A DNA stretch of 16,020 bases, taken from contig CALUDF010000023.1 of the NCBI GenBank assembly GCA_943914745.1, positions 1 through 16,020 on the forward strand. The letters are read 5' to 3'. A program made the position numbers and the translations under genes. This document shows, one piece after another, positions 7,051 through 11,576 of the stretch. The stretch is from an uncultured Bacteriovorax sp. Its GTDB lineage: Bacteria; Bdellovibrionota; Bacteriovoracia; Bacteriovoracales; Bacteriovoracaceae. The notes under the pieces are model-generated. The model worked only from the letters and a program-made list of their open reading frames with translations. It did not search any database and was not told where the DNA came from. The number at the start of each line of letters is the position of its first letter. Within the stretch, counting starts at the first letter, position 1.

Positions 7051-7056
7051 ATTTCC
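7037..7056. repeat. Perfect 7-base inverted repeat upstream of the 6986 gene
   Basis: GGAAATC (7037-7043), six-base spacer TTCCTT, GATTTCC (7050-7056). The dyad contains the third TCCTTG copy. It has no T run, so it is more likely an operator than a terminator. Confidence 0.45.
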
Positions 7057-7143
7057 TGTCTTTTACTATTGCAGTCCCTGTGCCAAAAGAAGAAAAACGC
7101 TAACACATTGATAGCCTAAAACCGCCCGATACGATCAGTGACG

Positions 7144-7174
7144 AAAAGGCACCTAAGCCGACCTTTTAGGTGTC
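7144..7174 (-). terminator. Weak candidate terminator of the paralogue operon
   Basis: GGCACCTAA (7148-7156) pairs with TTAGGTGTC (7166-7174) with one G-U pair. On the minus strand the stem is followed by only four T (7147-7144). It is about 130 bases beyond the stop codon of the last paralogue gene. Confidence 0.35.
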
Positions 7175-7255
7175 AAAAGAAAATGTCAGGCTTCAAAATT
7201 TTGACCTCATTACCTTTTTACAGAGGGGAAACTCAGTAAAGTTTGGTTAGAGAAG

Positions 7256-7280
7256 AGAGTGCTGGAAGACCCAACACTCT
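7256..7280 (-). terminator. Hairpin just after the 7302 gene, possible terminator
   Basis: On the minus strand AGAGTGTTGG (7280-7271) and CCAGCACTCT (7265-7256) form a 10-pair stem with one G-U pair and a five-base loop, 22 bases after the stop codon. The following bases are pyrimidine-rich (CTTCTCT) but not a T run, so termination would be weak; it may instead protect the mRNA 3' end. Confidence 0.4.
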
Positions 7281-7301
7281 TATATGTATGACTAAATATG
7301 A

Positions 7302-7733
7302 CTAATTTGCTCTCTTATAAGTCGCTTTTGTATTGGTCAAAACACCATTTGTAGAATTATAGATTGTCGATTTTTCCAATAAATCGCCATTAGCTGCCTG
7401 AGAGTATTTATTGACGGCCCTTACAGGAAGAAAAATAGTCGGAACATCCGGCTTTTTCTTATACTCAACTTTCACTTCCAGAATTAATTCACTTCCAAGA
7501 AAAGCCCCACGTCCAAACGCGCGCACGTCTTTGTCATCTTGGACAAGAACGAATTGATTATCCAAAAGAAGGGTATGACTTAGAGGCCTTGAGAGAACGG
7601 CTACTTCTTCACAACCTTTTTGAGAAAGAATGATGCTCTCTCCATTTTTATCAACATAAGAACCACTTAAATCAGGGCACGCAAAAGCATTAAGCGATAA
7701 TAAGACCCCTACAACTAAAACTAATTTCTTCAC
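7302..7733 (-). CDS. Small exported two-cysteine protein, paralogue A
   Basis: A 143-residue exported protein, one of three paralogues in this cluster. The signal peptide MKKLVLVVGVLLSLNAFA is cut after AFA, so Cys19 would be the mature N-terminus. The family pattern C-[PT]-[DN]-[hydrophobic]-[SA]-G-x-[YF] is CPDLSGSY here, with a second Cys at 41. The rest is beta-strand-like with late motifs KYSQAANGDLLEKSTIYNS and TKATYKR that align by eye with paralogue C (VYTKDARGN...TTTVYNS). The function is unknown; the early G-x-[YF] and all-beta look recall lipocalin-like barrels, which is speculation. The start is GTG at 7733, immediately after the TAA of the upstream gene (TAAGTG); its ribosome site AGAAGGA lies inside the end of that gene, so translation is coupled. 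Confidence 0.85.
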   Translation of the reverse strand: MKKLVLVVGVLLSLNAFACPDLSGSYVDKNGESIILSQKGCEEVAVLSRPLSHTLLLDNQFVLVQDDKDVRAFGRGAFLGSELILEVKVEYKKKPDVPTIFLPVRAVNKYSQAANGDLLEKSTIYNSTNGVLTNTKATYKRAN

Positions 7734-8159
7734 TTATTTTATCCTTCTAAAAGTTACATACTCAGTTCCCTGCTCTGATCCATCCTCTTTAAAAGGGCGA
7801 ATTTTTTCTACAAGGTGGCCAAATTTATCAATGCGGTAAGATGTGATCCAACGGACGGGTAGATCAAACTCATTGTTTCCTCCCCAGTCCATGCGGATAT
7901 CAATGATTAAGTCATCAGAGGTAAAAGAAACTTTTGCAAAAGCTGTGATCTTTCCATTAGTTTCTAACACTCTCTCTGTATTATCGGCCAAAAGAGTTGT
8001 GACACTTTCTCCATCTGACCATGTAGTGCTCGCGCACCCTGCCTGAGTAATCGTTTTAACCACTTCCTCATCGCTATCATAAAATGAGCCGGCGATATTA
8101 GGACAAGCTAATGCGCTTGCAGAAAAAGTAAGCAAGACTAGAGACATTAAGAATTTCAT
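7734..8159 (-). CDS. Small exported two-cysteine protein, paralogue B
   Basis: A 141-residue exported protein of the same family as its neighbours. The signal peptide MKFLMSLVLLTFSASALA ends in ALA, leaving Cys19 at the mature N-terminus (CPNIAGSF), and a second Cys at 42 (QAGCAS). The body is beta-rich with acidic patches (YDSDEEV, FKEDGSEQG) and ends YVTFRRIK. AxA just before the Cys fits signal peptidase I; a lipoprotein is less likely because position -3 is Ala rather than Leu. The ATG overlaps the stop codon of the 38-residue reading frame upstream (TAATG), and its own stop abuts the GTG of paralogue A, so the three frames form a chain of coupled translation. The ribosome site AAAGG lies ten bases before the ATG, inside the microprotein frame. 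Function unknown. Confidence 0.85.
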   Translation of the reverse strand: MKFLMSLVLLTFSASALACPNIAGSFYDSDEEVVKTITQAGCASTTWSDGESVTTLLADNTERVLETNGKITAFAKVSFTSDDLIIDIRMDWGGNNEFDLPVRWITSYRIDKFGHLVEKIRPFKEDGSEQGTEYVTFRRIK

Positions 8160-8275
8160 TATTGATTAACCTTTAGACGCATTTCTTTTTGAAATGCTTT
8201 TAATTGAATTGAAGAAATTTCGACAAGACCTAAGATAAGTCCAACACAAAGTACTGAGGCTGCAATAGTCTCCAT
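8159..8275 (-). CDS. Putative 38-residue membrane microprotein
   Basis: A short reading frame that common gene-length cut-offs would miss. It encodes a Met-Glu start, one hydrophobic segment (about residues 4-23, TIAASVLCVGLILGLVEISS) and a polar basic tail (QLKAFQKEMRLKVNQ), so a single-span inner-membrane peptide with a cytoplasmic or periplasmic amphipathic tail is likely. Support for translation: AAGGAG (8287-8282) lies exactly six bases before the ATG, as strong as any ribosome site here, and the stop codon overlaps the next gene's ATG as TAATG. The lone hydrophobic helix has no signal peptidase site and is not like the neighbours' leaders. It is the first gene after a promoter with a palindrome in its spacer. 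Possible roles are a helper of export, a regulator, or a translational leader for paralogue B; none can be chosen from sequence. Confidence 0.65.
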   Translation of the reverse strand: METIAASVLCVGLILGLVEISSIQLKAFQKEMRLKVNQ

Positions 8276-8295
8276 AATCATCTCCTTGATTAAGA

Positions 8296-8316
8296 GCACG
8301 TATATCCTTCACGTGC
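8296..8316 (-). promoter_or_regulatory. Inverted repeat in the leader of the microprotein operon
   Basis: GCACGT (8296-8301) and ACGTGC (8311-8316) are perfect inverted arms nine bases apart. They lie inside the predicted leader RNA, eight bases upstream of the AAGGAG ribosome site, so they could form a hairpin that changes access to it or be a DNA operator. Confidence 0.45.
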
Positions 8317-8340
8317 GCATCCATAGATTCTTTAAGACTA

Positions 8341-8369
8341 TTTAAACATCCAAGCTAAGCTTGTGACAA
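8341..8369 (-). promoter_or_regulatory. Sigma-70 promoter of the microprotein-paralogue B-A operon
   Basis: On the minus strand TTGTCA (8369-8364; five of six matches) and TTTAAA (8346-8341; four of six) have a 17-base spacer. Transcription would start near 8334, giving a leader of about 59 bases before the microprotein ATG. The spacer contains a 13-base palindrome. Confidence 0.5.
8351..8363. promoter_or_regulatory. 13-base palindrome between -35 and -10, possible operator
   Basis: CAAGCT-A-AGCTTG on the plus strand is a perfect dyad around one central base. It fills most of the spacer of the promoter at 8341-8369, the classical place for a repressor or MerR-like regulator. Confidence 0.45.
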
Positions 8370-8375
8370 ATGATT

Positions 8376-8393
8376 TGGGGCCCAAGGGCCCCA
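8376..8393. repeat. GC-rich palindrome after paralogue C
   Basis: TGGGGCCC-AA-GGGCCCCA is a perfect 18-base palindrome 22 bases after the stop codon of paralogue C and just before the next promoter. It would form a very stable hairpin in otherwise AT-rich DNA. The minus-strand side lacks a T run (AAATCATTTG follows), so it may be an imperfect terminator or a 3'-end stabiliser. Confidence 0.5.
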
Positions 8394-8414
8394 TTTTAAA
8401 AGAATTTTTAAGAA

Positions 8415-8846
8415 TTAGATTTTTTGATGCACTGAAGTCATTGAACCAAGAACTCCGCCGGCCGAGTTATAAACCGTTGTTGTGAAAACAACATTTCCAC
8501 GAGCGTCTTTAGTATAAACTTCTAGCATTTTAACTGGAATAGATGTTGGTGGCACTTCTGGTGGAAGAGGCTGGATGTATTCAACGCGATGATCAAGAGT
8601 CAGGTTATTTCCAATAAAAGCAGCTGCCGTGTAAATCCTGACGTCATCGTTTTGCTCTGACAATCTAAACTGTCCATCGGTGATAACTGTTCCTGAGCCT
8701 TCTGAAGTCGTCACAGTGATGCTCGCGCAAGCATTTTGAGAAACAGTATAGACCTCTTGCTCATTTTTATATTTTCCAGAGAAGTCGGTGCAAGCAAGAG
8801 CGACAGATGTAGAGAGGGACAAGCAAAGGGCCAATAACAATTTCAT
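8415..8846 (-). CDS. Small exported two-cysteine protein, paralogue C
   Basis: A 143-residue exported protein, first of the three paralogues in the direction of transcription. The signal peptide MKLLLALCLSLSTSVALA is followed by Cys19 in CTDFSGKY, with the second mature Cys at 40 (QNACAS). The spacing of the two cysteines (21 residues) is close to that in A (22) and B (23). The middle has a Pro-rich loop (PLPPEVPPTSIPV) where A has KKKPDVPTIFLPV, and both end with an NSxGGVL/NSTNGVL-type turn before the last strand, so A and C look closer to each other than to B. The ribosome site AAAAGGAGG lies four bases before the ATG. A GC-rich palindrome and a separate promoter follow it, so it is probably its own transcription unit. 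Function unknown. Confidence 0.85.
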   Translation of the reverse strand: MKLLLALCLSLSTSVALACTDFSGKYKNEQEVYTVSQNACASITVTTSEGSGTVITDGQFRLSEQNDDVRIYTAAAFIGNNLTLDHRVEYIQPLPPEVPPTSIPVKMLEVYTKDARGNVVFTTTVYNSAGGVLGSMTSVHQKI

Positions 8847-8965
8847 AAATCCTCCTTTTAATAAAGTGTGGGAAGATTAGGCACGAGGAAATGACATGTG
8901 TAAATGGATTGATCTTTGAATTAAGGAAAAAATAAGAATGGGCAACGTGGGATGTTGAATGCAAT

Positions 8966-8990
8966 AAAAAAAGGGAGTCCAAAGACTCCC
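8966..8990 (-). terminator. Intrinsic terminator of groES-groEL
   Basis: On the minus strand GGGAGTC (8990-8984), loop TTTG, GACTCCC (8979-8973), then seven T (8972-8966). The stem can extend by a few A-T/G-U pairs. It starts 36 bases after the groEL stop codon. Confidence 0.93.
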
Positions 8991-9026
8991 TCTTATTTGT
9001 TGAATTAAATAGCTTTGATGCGTGAA

Positions 9027-10670
9027 TTACATCATGCCGCCCATTCCACCCATTCCGCCCATACCTGGCATTCCTGGAGCGTGTGCGTCTGCCTTTGGAA
9101 GATCAGCAATCATCGTTTCAGTTGTCAGCATGAGACCTGCAACAGATGAAGCGTTTTGTAGAGCTGAGCGAACCACTTTAGTTGGGTCGATGATCCCTGC
9201 AGCTACAAGGTTTTCGAATTTTTCATCGCGAGCATTGAATCCGAAAGCTGTGTCTTTGTTGTTTTTAACTTCGTTAACAACAACTGATCCTTCAAGACCT
9301 GCGTTTGTAGCGATTTGTCTTAATGGCTCTTCAAGAGCACGTTTAATGATCCTGATTCCGAAGTTTTCTTCTTCGTTACGTCCTTTAAGATCATTTAAAA
9401 CAGTAGAAGCGTGAAGTAGAGCTGAACCACCACCAACGACAATACCTTCTTCAACAGCGGCACGTGTAGCGTGTAGAGCGTCTTCTACTCTGTCTTTCTT
9501 TTCTTTCATAGCTGTTTCAGTTGGAGCTCCGACTTTAATAACCGCAACACCACCATCAATCTTAGCTAATCTTTCTTTTAGTTTTTCTTTGTCGTAGTCA
9601 GAAGTTGTCTCAGCGATTTGTGCTTTAATCGCTGCCACTCTGTTTTGAACTTCTGCTTTGTTTCCGTTTCCATCAACAATCGTTGTGTTTTCTTTGTCGA
9701 CTGTGACGCGTTTTGCAGATCCAAGAACGTCTACACCTGAAGTCTCAAGTGACATTCCAAGCTCTTCAGAGACCACAGTTCCACCTGTAAGTGTCGCGAT
9801 GTCTTTAAGCATTTCTTTTCTTCTGTCACCGAAGCCTGGAGCTTTTACAGCTGCCACCTGAAGTGTTCCGCGAAGCTTGTTAACAACAAGAGTTGTCAGG
9901 GCTTCACCGTCGATGTCTTCAGCGATGATGAGAAGTTGTCTTCCTGATTGGACCGTCTTCTCTAGAAGAGGAAGAAGTTCTTTCATTGAAGAGATTTTTT
10001 TATCAGTGATAAGGATGTTGCAGTTATCGAAAGCAACTTCCATTTTTTCTGGGTTGTTTACGAAGTATGGAGAAAGGTATCCACGGTCAAACTGCATCCC
10101 TTTTACTACGTGAAGTTCAGTTTCAGCAGTTTTCGACTCTTCAATTGTGATAACACCGTTGTTACCCACTTTTGACATTGCTTCAGCAAGAAGTTTACCG
10201 ATATCGTTGTCGTTGTTTCCTGAGATTGTTCCAACTTGAGCGATCTCTTCAGAAGTCTTAACTTCTTTTGACATCGACTTTAGTTTCTCTACAACTTTTG
10301 TAACCGCAAGATCAATCCCGCGCTTAAGGTCCATTGGGTTGTGGCCAGCAGATACGAGCTTAACACCTTCTTTGTAGATTGCTTGCGCAAGTACAGTCGC
10401 AGTTGTTGTCCCGTCTCCGGCATCTTCGTTAGTTTTTTGCGCGACTTCTTTAACCATCTGCGCGCCCATGTTTTCGAAGTTGTTTTCAAGTTCGATTTCC
10501 TTAGCAACCGACACACCGTCTTTTGTGATGTGAGGGGCACCGAAAGATTTTTGAATAACAACGTTGCGACCTTTTGGTCCTAGAGTCACCTTAACTGCGT
10601 TTGCAAGAGCGTTTACACCGTTAAGAATCAGAGTTCTTGCGTCTTCTGAATATTTCAATTCCTTAGCCAT
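9027..10670 (-). CDS. groEL: 60-kDa chaperonin GroEL
   Basis: ATP-dependent cytoplasmic chaperonin; two seven-subunit rings fold client proteins inside a cavity capped by GroES. The 547-residue length is normal. Visible signatures are VKVTLGPKGRNVV (26-38) at the nucleotide site, DGTTTATVLAQAI with catalytic-site Asp86 (E. coli Asp87), the GDRRKEMLKDIATLTGG apical-to-intermediate region, and the flexible Gly-Gly-Met C-terminal tail (GMGGMGGMGGMM) that lines the cavity. AGGAG six bases before the ATG. It lies 36 bases after groES and ends at a strong terminator, forming a standard bicistronic operon. No sign of a specialised extra copy: the residues and tail are those of the housekeeping type. 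Confidence 0.99.
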   Translation of the reverse strand: MAKELKYSEDARTLILNGVNALANAVKVTLGPKGRNVVIQKSFGAPHITKDGVSVAKEIELENNFENMGAQMVKEVAQKTNEDAGDGTTTATVLAQAIYKEGVKLVSAGHNPMDLKRGIDLAVTKVVEKLKSMSKEVKTSEEIAQVGTISGNNDNDIGKLLAEAMSKVGNNGVITIEESKTAETELHVVKGMQFDRGYLSPYFVNNPEKMEVAFDNCNILITDKKISSMKELLPLLEKTVQSGRQLLIIAEDIDGEALTTLVVNKLRGTLQVAAVKAPGFGDRRKEMLKDIATLTGGTVVSEELGMSLETSGVDVLGSAKRVTVDKENTTIVDGNGNKAEVQNRVAAIKAQIAETTSDYDKEKLKERLAKIDGGVAVIKVGAPTETAMKEKKDRVEDALHATRAAVEEGIVVGGGSALLHASTVLNDLKGRNEEENFGIRIIKRALEEPLRQIATNAGLEGSVVVNEVKNNKDTAFGFNARDEKFENLVAAGIIDPTKVVRSALQNASSVAGLMLTTETMIADLPKADAHAPGMPGMGGMGGMGGMM

Positions 10671-10706
10671 ATCTATCTCCTATGGGTATTTTAATTTTTT
10701 AAAAAA

Positions 10707-10994
10707 TTATTGAAGGATTCCAAGAATCTCTTCTTCTTTCATGATCAGGACTTCTTTTCCTTCAACTTTCACTGAAGTTCCAGAGTATTTCCCGAAAAGA
10801 ACAGTGTCTCCAACCTTAACGTCAAGACTGCGAACGTTTCCGTCATTTAGTCTGTACCCAGTTCCCACGGCAATGATTTTCCCTTGAGATGGCTTTTCTG
10901 TATGGTTGTCTGGAATGATAATTCCACCAGCTGTTTTTGTTTCTTCATCCAAGCGTTGAACGACAACGCGGTCTTGTAGCGGCTTTAATTGCAT
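10707..10994 (-). CDS. groES: 10-kDa co-chaperonin GroES
   Basis: Forms the heptameric lid of GroEL. The 95-residue length is typical. It shows the N-terminal LKPLQDRVVVQRLDEE strand, the GGIIIPDN mobile loop that contacts GroEL (about 23-30), the QGKIIAVGTGYR strand, VGDTVLFGKYSG and the C-terminal LIMKEEEILGIL. GGAGG precedes the ATG by five bases. First gene of the groES-groEL operon; an RpoH-like promoter lies 31-58 bases upstream, which suggests heat-shock control. Confidence 0.99.
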   Translation of the reverse strand: MQLKPLQDRVVVQRLDEETKTAGGIIIPDNHTEKPSQGKIIAVGTGYRLNDGNVRSLDVKVGDTVLFGKYSGTSVKVEGKEVLIMKEEEILGILQ

Positions 10995-11024
10995 AAGCTC
11001 CTCCCTTAATAAATTTAACGATCA

Positions 11025-11052
11025 AGATGGTACCAATAATTTCAGTGTCAAG
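11025..11052 (-). promoter_or_regulatory. RpoH (sigma-32)-type heat-shock promoter of groES-groEL
   Basis: On the minus strand CTTGACA (11052-11046) resembles the sigma-32 -35 box CTTGAAA, and TACCATCT (11032-11025) resembles the -10 box CCCCATNT, keeping CCAT-T, with a 13-base spacer within the normal range. A sigma-70 reading of the same TTGACA fails, because 17 bases on lies ATCTTG rather than a -10 box. No CIRCE element (TTAGCACTC-N9-GAGTGCTAA) occurs in the 171 bases between groES and osmC, arguing against HrcA control. Confidence 0.6.
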
Positions 11053-11136
11053 GGTAGCGCTTTTAAAAAAAAATTTCATCCAGCGACAAATGGTGTCATT
11101 TTTGCTTTTTACTGTTAATAGGCGCACTATTTCTGA

Positions 11137-11142
11137 GATAAT
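11137..11142 (+). promoter_or_regulatory. -10 box of the OsmC-family gene
   Basis: GATAAT matches five of six bases of TATAAT and lies 23 bases before the ATG at 11166. No good -35 box is found 16-18 bases upstream, so an activator may be needed. Confidence 0.4.
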
Positions 11143-11165
11143 TTTTCACTCAAAAGGAGACAATT

Positions 11166-11576
11166 ATGGTCACAATGACTGGTATTTATGAAGGAGATAA
11201 GCATTGTGCGCTCACGCATGGGCCATCCCAAACACAAATTAGCACTGACGCGCCTAAGGATAACAATGGACGCGGAGAGGCTTTTTCACCTACAGACTTA
11301 ATAGGCGCAGCACTAGGAAGTTGCATTCTCACAACAATGGCCATTTACGCTGAAAAGAATGGATTCGATATCAAAGGGTCAAAGTTTCAGGTCACCAAAA
11401 AAATGAAGCTCTCGCCAAGAATGATTGCTGAGCTTGAAGTGGAAATTATCCTTCCTGCTCATTTACTGGCAGAGCAGAGACCTTTATTTGAAGAGATTGC
11501 CCATACATGCCCGGTAACCAGAAGCTTAAATCCAGAGGTTAAGATTCCGGTTACATTTAGCTATCAATCACTTTAA
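11166..11576 (+). CDS. OsmC/Ohr-family peroxiredoxin-like protein
   Basis: Probable thiol peroxidase that detoxifies organic hydroperoxides in the cytoplasm. The 136-residue protein has the family's two conserved cysteines: Cys53 in AALGSCILTTMA (peroxidatic, at the start of the central helix) and Cys115 in AHTCPVTRSL (resolving). The FSPTDLIGAALGSC segment is the standard OsmC sequence before the first Cys. I cannot separate OsmC, Ohr and YhfA-like subgroups by eye, so no symbol is given. AAGGAG lies six bases before the ATG. It is divergent from groES and convergent with polA; its last nine bases overlap the 3' end of polA, with no room for a terminator between them. Confidence 0.9.
   Translation: MVTMTGIYEGDKHCALTHGPSQTQISTDAPKDNNGRGEAFSPTDLIGAALGSCILTTMAIYAEKNGFDIKGSKFQVTKKMKLSPRMIAELEVEIILPAHLLAEQRPLFEEIAHTCPVTRSLNPEVKIPVTFSYQSL

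Larger units (their letters stand above)
6987..7301. other. Gene-poor gap with repeats and hairpins
   Basis: These 315 bases contain no credible gene on either strand. The part next to the 6986 start codon (7013-7056) holds three evenly spaced TCCTTG copies and an inverted repeat, probably regulatory. The middle has a hairpin (7148-7174) and a 12-base palindrome TCAAAATTTTGA (7193-7204). The far end has a hairpin just after the stop codon of the 7302 gene (7256-7280). Confidence 0.6.

Noticed and set aside
8166..8324. A 52-codon frame overlapping the microprotein in another frame on the minus strand (starts MDAHVKDIRALNQ)
   Set aside because: No convincing ribosome site; its second half is Cys/Ser-rich noise typical of an out-of-frame reading. 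The 8159-8275 frame has AAGGAG and TAATG coupling instead. The first 17 codons look plausible, so a short leader is not fully excluded.
7302..8846. The three paralogues as lipoproteins
   Set aside because: A Cys follows each signal peptide, but the residues before it are A-F-A or A-L-A, i.e. signal peptidase I sites; a lipobox would normally have Leu at -3. Not entirely excluded.
8767..8982. 71-codon minus-strand frame (starts MDSLFLLHS)
   Set aside because: It overlaps the start of paralogue C and its regulatory region in another frame, has no ribosome site and an atypical composition.
9027..9070. Tandem GGM repeat as a DNA repeat element
   Set aside because: It encodes the normal flexible C-terminal tail of GroEL.
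9022..9414. 130-codon plus-strand frame opposite groEL, beginning with Pro-Ile repeats
   Set aside because: It is the antisense image of the groEL Gly-Gly-Met tail and coding sequence; no ribosome site or promoter supports it.
10995..11165. CIRCE element before groES
   Set aside because: Searched by eye for TTAGCACTC-N9-GAGTGCTAA on both strands; only unrelated short matches are present.
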